A stretch of DNA of 17,749 nucleotides, from positions 1 through 17,749 of the forward strand of contig CALWSX010000157.1 in NCBI GenBank assembly GCA_944384285.1, in the 5' to 3' direction. The translations under genes and the position numbers were made by a program. This document shows positions 7,069 to 15,139 of this stretch, in pieces. The notes beneath the pieces were generated by a model. It saw nothing but the letters and a program-made list of their open reading frames with translations, searched no databases and was not told where the DNA came from. Positions within the stretch are counted from its first letter, which is position 1. Each line of letters begins with the position of its first letter. This DNA comes from an uncultured Lachnospiraceae bacterium (GTDB taxonomy: Bacteria > Bacillota > Clostridia > Lachnospirales > Anaerotignaceae).

Positions 7069-7782
7069 TTATGTTATGTAGCTGAATACAATTTGTTTAT
7101 TCAAATCACGTAAGTCAAGAGTACCCTTGTCCTCTTCCGGTATAGTTTTTATTATTTCTGACATTATTCTGATTTTTTCATCCAAACTATCTTCGGAACC
7201 AAAAAGTATTGTTACTTCATTTATTTTTGCAGTTATGTTTTTTTCATCGCTTACATCAATATACATTGCCATTTCCAACAAATTGTATTTTATCATCAGC
7301 TGCGAAATTTTAACCATAACTTCAAGAGATTTTTTGTTATCTACTTCCAAAATTTCCCCAAGTTTAAAATTATCAAATTCAAGGCCTGTAACTAGAGGAA
7401 GAGACTTAACATAATTTTCTTTTACATCAAGAACACGACCATTTTCATCTATGTAGAGATATGAGCCTAAAAAAGGCACATACCCTCTTACTACTCTTTC
7501 TTTTACATCTATGTTAACTTCCGAAGGGAAGGATCTTTTAATATCTATATCCTCTATAAAATGGTTGTCTTTTATTGCTTTTTTTATCTTTTTTTCTGAT
7601 ATAAGAAAAATATTGTCTCCTTCGTTTATAGAAGTTATGCTTAATATTTCTTCTTTTGTAATGTCTTGAATTCCATTTACATTTATTGTTTTAATTTGAA
7701 AAATAGGAGACATAAAAAGAGCAAACAAAACTATTAAAAATATAACTATTATTGGTTTTATAGATTTTTTAAAATTTAACAC
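7069..7782 (-). CDS. ftsQ: Cell division protein FtsQ/DivIB
   Basis: Bitopic membrane protein of 237 residues. A short basic cytoplasmic N-terminus and one helix (about 9-27) precede a POTRA domain (about 28-97) with IKTINVNGIQDITKEEIL, the NIFLI segment, and a FIEDIDIKRSFPSEVNIDVKER strand pair. A beta domain follows (GYVPFLGSYLYIDENGRVLD, then LPLVTGLEFDNFKLGE). These are the FtsQ/DivIB hallmarks. The protein works with FtsL and DivIC in the divisome, regulating septal peptidoglycan synthesis. The start is GTG at 7782 with GGTGG (7794-7790) seven bases upstream. It follows murA by 36 bases and is probably in the same transcript. Confidence 0.92.
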   Translation of the reverse strand: MLNFKKSIKPIIVIFLIVLFALFMSPIFQIKTINVNGIQDITKEEILSITSINEGDNIFLISEKKIKKAIKDNHFIEDIDIKRSFPSEVNIDVKERVVRGYVPFLGSYLYIDENGRVLDVKENYVKSLPLVTGLEFDNFKLGEILEVDNKKSLEVMVKISQLMIKYNLLEMAMYIDVSDEKNITAKINEVTILFGSEDSLDEKIRIMSEIIKTIPEEDKGTLDLRDLNKQIVFSYIT

Positions 7783-7818
7783 CTGTTTACCACCTGCCAG
7801 TCTCCTGCTTATCTTTTG

Positions 7819-9072
7819 TTAATTTTCAAAGTAGATATTTACTCCTATATTTTTCAGTCTTGTATCTATACTTTCATATCCTCTTTCAATATAACATGAA
7901 TTGTGAATAACAGTTTTCCCTTCTGCTGCGATTCCTGCAATAATAAGAGCCGCACCGCCTCTTAAATCATGTGCCAAAACATCTGCTCCATAAAGTTTTT
8001 CCACTCCTTGTATTACCGCAACTCTACCGCTTTTTTCAAGTTTTGCACCCATTTTTTTAAGTTCATCTAAATGTCTATATCTTGATTCAAACACAGTTTC
8101 AATTATAATACTTGTTCCGTTTGAAATTGTCAACATTGATGTAATAATAGGCTGCATATCGGTAGGAAAATACGGATAAGGTGCAGTAAAAACAAGAGGA
8201 ATGGCTTTGATTTTTCCTTTTTTTATAAGCCTTAATTTATTACCGGATCCAGTTATTTTTGCACCTGCATAAGAAAACTTTTTTAAAACATTATTTAAAG
8301 AAAAAATATCAACATTTTTTAATAATAAATCGCCTTTTGCCACCATTGCAGCAGTCAAAAAAGTTCCTGCTTCGATTCTGTCCGGCATAACGCTATATTC
8401 ACATGGATATAAAGTTTTTACCCCTTCAATAACAATCGTATCTGTTCCTGCGCCTTTTATTTTTGCACCACATTTATTAAGATAATTTTGCAAATCAATT
8501 ATTTCAGGTTCTTTAGCCGCATTATTTATTATACTTGTTCCATCGGCTTTTGCAGCTAAAATCATAATATTTTCTGTAGCACCGACACTTCTGTACTCTA
8601 AATTTATAACTGCTGATTTTATATCTTTAGCTTTACACTTTATTCTTTCTGTTTCTGACAAAAATTCTACACCCATTTTTTTAAAAGCATCTATATGGTA
8701 GTTAACAGGTCTTGCCCCTATAACACAACCTCCCGGACAATCGGTTTCAGCTTGTTTAAATCTTGAGACAAGTGCTCCTAAAAGTGTAATGGAAGATCGC
8801 ATTTTTGCGGATTTTTCGTCCTTTAGTACAGTATAATTCATATCCTTTGAGTTTACAATAATATCATTACCTTTTATTTCGACTTTGCATCCAAAATCTC
8901 GCAATATATCAACCATACACACAACATCGGAAATTATTGGGCAATTTTTTATTACGTTTTCACCTTCTGCTATAATGGTTGCTGCAAGAATAGGTAAAGC
9001 TGCATTTTTACTTCCGTTTACTTTTATTTCGCCTTCTATTTTACTGCATCCGTTTATAATATATTTTCCCAA
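7819..9072 (-). CDS. murA: UDP-N-acetylglucosamine 1-carboxyvinyltransferase MurA
   Basis: Cytoplasmic enzyme of 417 residues transferring enolpyruvate from PEP to UDP-GlcNAc, the first committed step of peptidoglycan synthesis. Seen: GSKNAALP with K22, the active-site loop PGGCVIGARPVNYHI with C116 (the fosfomycin-target Cys), MPDRIEAGTF (229-237) and TDMQP with D305. Length and motif order are complete. Firmicutes often have two MurA paralogues; I cannot tell which one this is. The start is TTG at 9072 with GGAGG (9085-9081) at eight-base spacing. As the first gene of the minus-strand division cluster, it diverges from a metalloregulator gene and shares an overlapping promoter region with it. 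Confidence 0.97.
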   Translation of the reverse strand: MGKYIINGCSKIEGEIKVNGSKNAALPILAATIIAEGENVIKNCPIISDVVCMVDILRDFGCKVEIKGNDIIVNSKDMNYTVLKDEKSAKMRSSITLLGALVSRFKQAETDCPGGCVIGARPVNYHIDAFKKMGVEFLSETERIKCKAKDIKSAVINLEYRSVGATENIMILAAKADGTSIINNAAKEPEIIDLQNYLNKCGAKIKGAGTDTIVIEGVKTLYPCEYSVMPDRIEAGTFLTAAMVAKGDLLLKNVDIFSLNNVLKKFSYAGAKITGSGNKLRLIKKGKIKAIPLVFTAPYPYFPTDMQPIITSMLTISNGTSIIIETVFESRYRHLDELKKMGAKLEKSGRVAVIQGVEKLYGADVLAHDLRGGAALIIAGIAAEGKTVIHNSCYIERGYESIDTRLKNIGVNIYFEN

Positions 9073-9151
9073 AAATACTACCTCCGAAAAAACTTATTTT
9101 ATTATATGTTAAAATATAATTTTAGTGCTTTTCTAATATATAAAATTGAAT

Positions 9152-9180
9152 ATTTTATACTAATTAAATTGTTTTTTCAA
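9152..9180 (-). promoter_or_regulatory. murA operon promoter
   Basis: On the minus strand TTGAAA (9180-9175), a 17-base spacer and TAAAAT (9157-9152). It overlaps the -35 region of the divergent regulator promoter, so the two could compete. Confidence 0.5.
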
Positions 9181-9197
9181 ACCATATATGTTAAAAT
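9169..9197 (+). promoter_or_regulatory. Promoter of the MntR/DtxR-family gene
   Basis: TTGTTT (9169-9174), a 17-base spacer and TAAAAT (9192-9197), with an extended -10 TG at 9189-9190. Its -35 region overlaps the divergent murA promoter. Confidence 0.5.
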
Positions 9198-9239
9198 TGA
9201 ATATCTAAACATTTTTATATATTAATACGGAGGTGCAAT

Positions 9240-9623
9240 ATGTATCATAATAATAAATCTTCCGAAGACTATCTTGAAACTATTCTTTTGTTAAAACAAA
9301 AAATGGGTAATGTGCGTTCTATTGATATTGTTAATGAAACAGGATACAAAAAATCAAGTATCAGTGTCGCAATGAAAAAACTCAGAGAAAACAACTGTAT
9401 AACTGTTGACAATGACGGGTTTTTAGAATTGACCGAAAAAGGATACGAAATCGCTAAAAATGTGTATGAAAAACATTCTTGTTTAAAAAATTTCTTTATT
9501 AAAATTGGCGTAGACCCTGAAATTGCATCTGAAGATGCTTGTAAAATTGAACACGAAATAAGCGATGAAACTTTTTTATGTATAAAAAATCTTTATTCAA
9601 CATTAATTGAAAATAATGATTGA
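9240..9623 (+). CDS. MntR/DtxR-family metal-dependent transcriptional regulator
   Basis: Protein of 127 residues. SSEDYLETILLL opens the winged-helix domain (about 7-72), with recognition helix KKSSISVAMKKLRE and wing NDGFLELTEKG. The metal-binding/dimerisation domain follows (73-127: YEKHSCLKNFFIKIGVD, then EDACKIEHEISDE). The C-terminal SH3-like domain of DtxR is absent, as in MntR. Aligned by motif, the likely ligands are D10, E13, H79, C101, E104 and H105. D10 and E13 are MntR-like, whereas C101 in DACKIEH matches the Cys of iron-sensing DtxR rather than the Glu of MntR. The metal specificity is therefore uncertain. Such proteins repress metal-uptake genes when metal-loaded, but no transporter is in view. 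GGAGG (9229-9233) supports ATG 9240. Confidence 0.87.
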   Translation: MYHNNKSSEDYLETILLLKQKMGNVRSIDIVNETGYKKSSISVAMKKLRENNCITVDNDGFLELTEKGYEIAKNVYEKHSCLKNFFIKIGVDPEIASEDACKIEHEISDETFLCIKNLYSTLIENND

Positions 9624-9788
9624 TTTAAACTTTTTTTATAATTTTTATTTATTTAATACAAATAAAGATACATTTTGACTATTTGTATATTTTTTAACTA
9701 TAAAAATAAATAATTTTACTTAATCTTTTCCTAATTTTATGTAACTAAAACCGAAAAAATAAATAATCTTTTTTTTAAAATTTTTATA

Positions 9789-9797
9789 TGCTATAAT
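9789..9797 (+). promoter_or_regulatory. glyA promoter, extended -10
   Basis: TGCTATAAT (9789-9797) combines a TGn extension with a perfect -10 box; the -35 position is only a T run. The predicted leader is about 70 bases. In the 9624-9875 gap I see no terminator for the upstream gene and no riboswitch. Confidence 0.5.
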
Positions 9798-9875
9798 ATT
9801 TATCAATAAGGTATTTTTGGACAGCCTTTTATTTTAGTTAACTTTATTCTATATTTATACGGAGGTTAAATTCAC

Positions 9876-11117
9876 ATGATATCTACAAATCTTTCAGTAC
9901 TTGAAAAAGTTGATCCTGAAGTTGCAGAAGCTGCTTTACAAGAACTTTACAGACAAAGAAATAATATCGAACTTATCGCTTCAGAAAACTTTGTTTCAGA
10001 AGCTGTTTTAGCCGCTATGGCAACATCACTTACCAACAAATATGCAGAAGGATATCCAGGTAAAAGATACTATGGTGGGTGCGAAAAAGTAGATATAATT
10101 GAAAACTTGGCAAGAGATCGTGCTAAAAAACTTTTTGGTGCAGAACATGCCAATGTTCAGCCTCATTCAGGTTCACAGGCTAACATAGCTGTTTACTTTG
10201 CTGTTTTACAGCCTGGCGATACAATTTTAGGTATGAATTTAAATCACGGCGGACACCTTACACACGGAAGCCCTGTAAATATTTCAGGAAAATACTTTAA
10301 CGTTGTACCTTATGGTGTTGACGAAACAGGTTTTATTGACTATGAAGAACTTAGAAAAATTGCTTTAGAAAGTAAACCAAAAATGATTGTTGCTGGTGCA
10401 AGTGCTTACGCAAGAACTATAGATTTTGAAAAATTATCACAGATTGCTAAAGAAGTTGGCGCATATCTTATGGTAGATATTGCACACATTGCTGGTCTCG
10501 TTGCTACAGGCTTACATCCATCTCCAGTTCCTTATGCTGACTTTGTAACTACAACAACTCATAAAACTTTAAGAGGACCAAGAGGTGGTCTTATCCTCTG
10601 CAAAGAAGAATATGCAAAATTAATTGACAAAGCTATATTCCCTGGAATTCAGGGTGGTCCTTTAATGCATGTTATTGCTGGAAAAGCTGTTTGCTTTAAA
10701 GAAGCTCTTTCAGATGACTTTAAAAAATATGCTGAACAGATTATTAAAAACTCAAAAGCATTATGTAAAGCATTAATGGATAGAGGAATTGATATTGTAT
10801 CTGGCGGTACAGATAACCACCTTATGCTCATTGACCTTCGTAACCTTAATCTTACAGGTAAAGAAGCTGAACACCTTCTTGATGAAGTTGGTGTAACATG
10901 CAATAAAAACACAATTCCTTTTGACCCACAGTCTCCTTTTGTTACAAGCGGTATCAGAATTGGTACTCCTGCTGTTACAACAAGAGGAATGAAAGAAGAA
11001 GATATGGAAGAAATAGCTGAAATCATTTGCATGACTCTTAAAGACTTTGAAAAGAACCATGAAGAAGCTGCAAAACGTGTTACAGCTTTAACTAATAAAT
11101 ATCCTTTATATGCTTAA
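9876..11117 (+). CDS. glyA: Serine hydroxymethyltransferase
   Basis: PLP enzyme of 413 residues that interconverts serine plus tetrahydrofolate with glycine plus methylene-tetrahydrofolate, supplying one-carbon units. Seen: NNIELIASENFVS (29-41), YPGKRYYGGCE (60-70), the PLP phosphate-binding HSGSQANIAVY, VDIAHIAGLV, and the PLP-lysine motif TTTTHKTLRGPRGG with K230. The full family length is present. GGAGG (9861-9865) lies 10 bases before the ATG. It appears to be monocistronic, with its own extended -10 promoter and a strong terminator after it. Codons are richer in GCT, GGT and CTT than in nearby AT-rich genes, consistent with high expression. Confidence 0.98.
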   Translation: MISTNLSVLEKVDPEVAEAALQELYRQRNNIELIASENFVSEAVLAAMATSLTNKYAEGYPGKRYYGGCEKVDIIENLARDRAKKLFGAEHANVQPHSGSQANIAVYFAVLQPGDTILGMNLNHGGHLTHGSPVNISGKYFNVVPYGVDETGFIDYEELRKIALESKPKMIVAGASAYARTIDFEKLSQIAKEVGAYLMVDIAHIAGLVATGLHPSPVPYADFVTTTTHKTLRGPRGGLILCKEEYAKLIDKAIFPGIQGGPLMHVIAGKAVCFKEALSDDFKKYAEQIIKNSKALCKALMDRGIDIVSGGTDNHLMLIDLRNLNLTGKEAEHLLDEVGVTCNKNTIPFDPQSPFVTSGIRIGTPAVTTRGMKEEDMEEIAEIICMTLKDFEKNHEEAAKRVTALTNKYPLYA

Positions 11118-11125
11118 TTAAAATT

Positions 11126-11159
11126 AAAAGACCATACTAAAAAGTATGGTCTTTTTTTT
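11126..11159. terminator. glyA terminator, probably bidirectional
   Basis: AAAAGACCATACT pairs perfectly with AGTATGGTCTTTT (13 pairs, four-base loop) and is followed by a T run. The A-rich upstream arm gives a T run on the minus strand as well, so it could also end lonB transcripts. Confidence 0.88.
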
Positions 11160-11199
11160 ATGTTTTTTAATTATAAATTTATAAAATATAATTAATTTT

Positions 11200-12879
11200 T
11201 CATACAACTTCTTTTGCAGATAAGATTTCTATATCTTCATTTATAAAATTATTTGTTTCTTTATCTTTTTCTATAAATATATTTTCTATAATATCTTTTG
11301 TGCTTTTAATATAAACCACATCTATTCCTTTTTTCATAACATCATTGTTTTTATTATCAAAAGGTATAAGAGCAGTTTTTATTCCTGCAATTTTTGCACC
11401 CTCTACTTTTTGTTTTATACCTCCAACAGGAAGTATATATCCTGAAATACTTATTTCTCCGCTTAAAGCTGTTTGAGACTTTATAGGTTTTTTGGTTATA
11501 GCTGAGTATAAACTTGCAAAAAATGCTGCTCCTGCAGATGGTCCATCTACAAGAATACCACCTGTAATATTTATATGAATATCATAATCTTTATAATCTA
11601 TTCCATATATTTTTAATGCTGACAATGCATTTTTAATCGAAGAATATGCATTACTTTTTCTTGTTTTAACACAATTTCCTATTTTTATTTCCTCATCAAT
11701 TACAATTCCCGTAATTTCCAAAGTACCTTTTCCTATTTCTTTTGCCCTATTTGATACAGCTTCGATTTCTAAAATATGCCCTCTGTCCGAATTTGAAACT
11801 CCAAGACCATAAGCCCTTCCAATTCTAAGTTTATCATCAGATTTTTTAATAAATAAAGGTGGAATTTTGCTTTTTTGTATTATCCACTCAACATCTTCAA
11901 CTGTAATTCTATTTTTATCATTTACATTGCAAAGAGATGATGCCATTTGAATTATATTTATTGCATTTCGGCCATTTACAGCATATTCAGAAATTTTTTT
12001 AATAACATCATATTGATACGTTAAACACGTTTTTTGAAGGGTATTTTCTGATATTTTCATTATGTCTTCTGGTAATAGTTCATTAAAATATATTTCTATA
12101 CAACGTGACCTTAAAGCTTGAGGAATTTCTTCCGGTCTTCTTGTAGTTGCTCCTATAAGCCTAAAATCAGCTGGGAGTCCATTTTTAAATATATCATGTA
12201 TATATTCAGGTATATTTGTATTACCTGGATTATAATATGAGCTTGTAAAAAATACTTTTCTATCTTCAAGTACTTTTAAAAGCTTATTCATCTGTGTAGA
12301 ATGAAGCTCTCCGATTTCATCTATAAAAAGAATTCCTCCGTTTGCCTTTGTAACAGCTCCTTCATGAGGTCGTGGTATTCCAAAATTTCCAAATTCCCCT
12401 GCCCCTTGATATATAGGGTCATGTACAGAGCCTATTAAAGGATCTGCTATACTTCTTTCATCAAATCTTAAGGTTGTAGCATCTATTTCAATAAATTTTG
12501 AATTTTCATTAAAAGGTGACCTTGGGTTTCTTTTTGCCTCTTCAAGCAAAAGTCTTGAAGCCGCTGTTTTTCCAACACCGGGTGGGCCATATATAAGTAC
12601 ATGCTGAGGATTATCTGTGCATATTGCCGCTTTTAAAGCAAGTATTGCATCATCTTGCCCTATTATTTCAGATATGTTTAAAGGACGCAAAGTTTCACTA
12701 TATGGTTTTGTTAGTTTTATGTTTCTCATTTTATTAAGTCTTATCATTTCTTTTTTCGAATCAGTTGATAAACACATTTTATAAGTTGTTTTTGATTTAG
12801 AATTACTTTTTAATTGATAAATTAGCATAAATAAAAATATAATTTGTGTAAAAGCTATTATTATAATAATTGGTGTCAA
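11200..12879 (-). CDS. lonB: ATP-dependent protease LonB
   Basis: Protein of 559 residues. An N-terminal membrane helix (about 3-21) is followed by an AAA+ ATPase domain with Walker A GPPGVGKT (98-105), Walker B ILFIDEIGE (183-191), sensor 1 LIGATTR and an RSRC arginine-finger segment. The Lon-type protease domain carries the Ser-Lys dyad: S448 in DGPSAG and K491 in GGIKQKVEGAK. The long N-terminal Lon substrate domain is absent, and the conserved DATTLRFDERSIADPLIGSV block is that of Bacillus LonB. In Bacillus lonB is expressed in the forespore under sigma-F; that regulation is inferred here, and no clear sigma-F promoter was found. The start is TTG at 12879 with GGAG (12891-12888) eight bases upstream; an upstream ATG at 12887 runs into a stop at once. 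Confidence 0.95.
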   Translation of the reverse strand: MTPIIIIIAFTQIIFLFMLIYQLKSNSKSKTTYKMCLSTDSKKEMIRLNKMRNIKLTKPYSETLRPLNISEIIGQDDAILALKAAICTDNPQHVLIYGPPGVGKTAASRLLLEEAKRNPRSPFNENSKFIEIDATTLRFDERSIADPLIGSVHDPIYQGAGEFGNFGIPRPHEGAVTKANGGILFIDEIGELHSTQMNKLLKVLEDRKVFFTSSYYNPGNTNIPEYIHDIFKNGLPADFRLIGATTRRPEEIPQALRSRCIEIYFNELLPEDIMKISENTLQKTCLTYQYDVIKKISEYAVNGRNAINIIQMASSLCNVNDKNRITVEDVEWIIQKSKIPPLFIKKSDDKLRIGRAYGLGVSNSDRGHILEIEAVSNRAKEIGKGTLEITGIVIDEEIKIGNCVKTRKSNAYSSIKNALSALKIYGIDYKDYDIHINITGGILVDGPSAGAAFFASLYSAITKKPIKSQTALSGEISISGYILPVGGIKQKVEGAKIAGIKTALIPFDNKNNDVMKKGIDVVYIKSTKDIIENIFIEKDKETNNFINEDIEILSAKEVV

Positions 12880-12989
12880 ATTATCATCTCCTTTTATAAT
12901 AATATTGACACATACTTCATTCTTTATTACCTAATAAAATATTTTTTTAAATTAAGAATAATTAAATAGCTTTTTATTTGTTTTCATCG

Positions 12990-12995
12990 TATAAT
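12990..12995 (+). promoter_or_regulatory. -10 box upstream of the 13039 gene
   Basis: A perfect TATAAT lies 43 bases before the start codon; the -35 position (TAGCTT) is poor. It is the best promoter candidate in the lonB/13039 divergent gap. Confidence 0.35.
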
Positions 12996-13038
12996 GAATT
13001 GTATTTAACAATTTAATATTACTTAGGAGGAAAACCAC

Positions 13039-14640
13039 TTGAAGAAAAAACTTATACCTCTTTTACTGACAATTATTATTTGGTTTATAATATTTTATAT
13101 TTATTTACCACCTTTAAACCTTAAATCCCCTGATTTCTGGGTGTTTATGGTAGTTATAATTGTAATTGCCCTTATTTTAAATATGGTTACAATTATAAAT
13201 TTTATAAAAAAACGAAGAAATCCTGAGAAAAAACAAATATCTCAAGGTAAAATTATTTCTACAGTAGTTTTATTTTTTGTCGCTGTTTATATTATAGGCA
13301 GCATTTTATCATCACCTATTTTAAGGTCAAAAGCTTATTATAATCTTCTTCCTGTCGAAAACGGAAATTTTGAAGAAGACATAAAAGAAGTAGACTATAA
13401 TCAAATCCCTGTTTTAGACAAAGATTCTGCTGCTAAACTTGCCGAAAGAAAAATGGGTTCAATGGCAGATATGGTTTCACAGTTTGAAGTAAGTAATTAT
13501 TACTCACAAATAAATTATAAAGGAAAACCAACAAGAGTTACTCCTCTTGAATATGGTGATACGATAAAATGGCTTACAAACCGAAAAAATGGTATTCCGG
13601 CATACTTTATAATCGATATGACTACACAGGAAATTGAAACTGTTAAACTCGAAGAAGGAATGAAAATTTCTCCTTGCGAATACTTCGGCAGAGATTTAAG
13701 CCGTTATATAAGATTCCGTTATCCAACATTCATTTTTGGAAATTCTAAATTCGAAATTAATGATGAAGGCACACCTTATTGGGTTTGCCCTGTTATAGAT
13801 AAAACTATAGGACTTTTTGGCGGAACTGATATAAAAGGTGTTGTACTTGTAAATGCTGTAAGCGGAGAACATAATTATTATGAACTTAAAGATATTCCAA
13901 AATGGGTTGATATTGCTTTTGACGCTGATATCATAATAAACCAGTATAACTATCACGGTAAATTTGTAAACGGCTTTATTAACAGCATTTTCGGACAAAA
14001 AGGCGTTCTTCAATCTACAGAAGGTTACAACTATATTGCTATTGATGATGATGTTTGGCTTTACACAGGTGTTACATCTGTTGGTGGAGACCAATCTAAT
14101 GTAGGTTTTGTACTCATAAATCAGAGAACAAAAGAAGCAAAATACTATCAAGTATCAGGAGCAAAAGAAATTTCTGCCATGTCTTCTGCGCAAGGTCAGG
14201 TACAGCATTTAGGATATACAGCAACATTCCCAATTCTTATTAACATTAGTGGTGAACCGACATACTTCCTTTCACTTAAAGATAATGCCGGACTTGTAAA
14301 AAAATACGCTATGGTTAATGTTGAAAGATATCAAATTGTTGCTATAGGAGATACTGTTTCATCTTGCGAAAAAGCTTATCGTTCTCTTCTTAAAGAAAAC
14401 GGTATTCAAACTTCAATACCACAGTCCACAAAAACTATTACAGGACAAATAACAAAAATTTCCGATGTTGTAATAGATGGAAACACTTACTTCTATGTAG
14501 TTCTTAATAACGAAATATATGAAATTAAAGCTGCTGACAATATAGATTTTATTAAAAAGAATGTCGGTGACACTGTAACTTTTGAAATAGATGATGAAAA
14601 TACTTCTGAAAACTCTATACATGTTTTAGACGTTAAATAA
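13039..14640 (+). CDS. Uncharacterised membrane-anchored protein with large extracytoplasmic region
   Basis: Protein of 533 residues that I do not recognise as a characterised family. Three membrane helices lie at about 5-22, 34-57 and 72-91. The rest appears soluble and probably external. It contains three related beta units resembling PepSY-like repeats: PAYFIIDMTTQEIETVKL (about 188-205), GVVLVNAVSGEHNYYEL, and GFVLINQRTKEAKYYQV. A conserved-looking stretch with QVQHLGYTATFPILINISGEPTYF follows. The last 70 residues (464-533: ITGQITKISDVVIDGNTYFY, ending TVTFEID) look like a small OB-type barrel. The start is TTG at 13039 with AGGAGG at eight-base spacing; later ATGs would remove the first helix. 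The gene stands alone, divergent from lonB, with a strong terminator. A role in envelope or surface sensing is only a guess. Confidence 0.75.
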   Translation: MKKKLIPLLLTIIIWFIIFYIYLPPLNLKSPDFWVFMVVIIVIALILNMVTIINFIKKRRNPEKKQISQGKIISTVVLFFVAVYIIGSILSSPILRSKAYYNLLPVENGNFEEDIKEVDYNQIPVLDKDSAAKLAERKMGSMADMVSQFEVSNYYSQINYKGKPTRVTPLEYGDTIKWLTNRKNGIPAYFIIDMTTQEIETVKLEEGMKISPCEYFGRDLSRYIRFRYPTFIFGNSKFEINDEGTPYWVCPVIDKTIGLFGGTDIKGVVLVNAVSGEHNYYELKDIPKWVDIAFDADIIINQYNYHGKFVNGFINSIFGQKGVLQSTEGYNYIAIDDDVWLYTGVTSVGGDQSNVGFVLINQRTKEAKYYQVSGAKEISAMSSAQGQVQHLGYTATFPILINISGEPTYFLSLKDNAGLVKKYAMVNVERYQIVAIGDTVSSCEKAYRSLLKENGIQTSIPQSTKTITGQITKISDVVIDGNTYFYVVLNNEIYEIKAADNIDFIKKNVGDTVTFEIDDENTSENSIHVLDVK

Positions 14641-14645
14641 AAAAT

Positions 14646-14689
14646 AACCCTTAAAAATTCTTAAATAAATGAATTTTTAAGGGTTTTTT
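14646..14689. terminator. Terminator after the 13039 gene, probably bidirectional
   Basis: A perfect 15-base stem (AACCCTTAAAAATTC with GAATTTTTAAGGGTT, 10-base loop) is followed by T-rich sequence on both strands. It could serve the convergent small minus-strand gene too. Confidence 0.85.
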
Positions 14690-14738
14690 ATTTCGTATTT
14701 TTTTATTTCTTTTATTAACTTTACTAAGTATCAAAATT

Positions 14739-14936
14739 TTATTTTGTTTTTCTATTTTTGTATGCCAATATACACATTACTGCTAAAATTATTATATATA
14801 AAATATAAATGGTATAAGTTATTTGATTAGACCAAGGGAAAGACGCTTGTGGATTACTTAAAGCAAACAATATAAAAAGAACTAATACTAATATTAAAAT
14901 CACACTGATTATAAAATATATATTCCTTTTCTTCAT
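14739..14936 (-). CDS. Small two-helix membrane protein, unknown function
   Basis: Protein of 65 residues: MKKRN, a helix at about 6-26, a short polar loop SNPQASFPWSNQ, a second helix at about 38-58 and the basic tail KNRKTK. Both ends carry positive charge, predicting both termini in the cytoplasm. I chose ATG 14936 with GGGTGAG just upstream; a GTG at 14945 would add three residues and is possible. A sigma-A-type promoter lies at 14986-15014 and a terminator at the 3' end, which support this as a real gene. No family is recognised. Confidence 0.6.
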   Translation of the reverse strand: MKKRNIYFIISVILILVLVLFILFALSNPQASFPWSNQITYTIYILYIIILAVMCILAYKNRKTK

Positions 14937-14985
14937 ATATCTCACCCAACCCTTTTATAATAAAAAATTATAATTTACTAATTTA

Positions 14986-15014
14986 ATTCTATATTATTTT
15001 AATCATCTTATCAA
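14986..15014 (-). promoter_or_regulatory. Promoter of the small membrane protein gene
   Basis: On the minus strand TTGATA (15014-15009), a 17-base spacer and TAGAAT (14991-14986) lie about 50 bases before the start codon. Confidence 0.5.
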
Positions 15015-15027
15015 TTATAAATTATAG

Positions 15028-15084
15028 AAAAAAGGACTATAACTCTATTTGCTCGGGGAAAGCAAACTTTATGAGTTATAGTCC
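15028..15084 (-). terminator. Elaborate two-stage hairpin terminator after the DUF1116 gene
   Basis: A perfect 12-base outer stem (GGACTATAACTC with GAGTTATAGTCC, 15034-15045 and 15073-15084) encloses an inner stem (TTTGCT with AGCAAA, 15048-15053 and 15061-15066) around CGGGGAA. On the minus strand a run of T follows (15033-15028). It ends the fdrA-DUF1116 transcript and is more complex than the other terminators here. Confidence 0.75.
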
Positions 15085-15139
15085 ATATTTTTATTTTATT
15101 TATTATTAGTTAGGCTTTATTTATATTTATAAATTTTAA

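Larger units (their letters stand above)
9141..9204. repeat. 13-base direct repeat in the murA/regulator intergenic region
   Basis: The identical sequence TAAAATTGAATAT occurs at 9141-9153 and 9192-9204, 51 bases apart (about five helical turns). One copy overlaps each of the two divergent -10 boxes. It may be an operator, possibly for the neighbouring regulator, but the AT-rich context weakens the case. Confidence 0.4.

Noticed and set aside
9798..9875. The glyA leader as a possible riboswitch or T-box.
   Set aside because: It is only about 70 bases, with no T-box sequence, no terminator hairpin and no paired elements.
10649..11060. Minus-strand open frames opposite the 3' half of glyA.
   Set aside because: No start signals or recognisable domains; they are shadows of the well-supported glyA frame.
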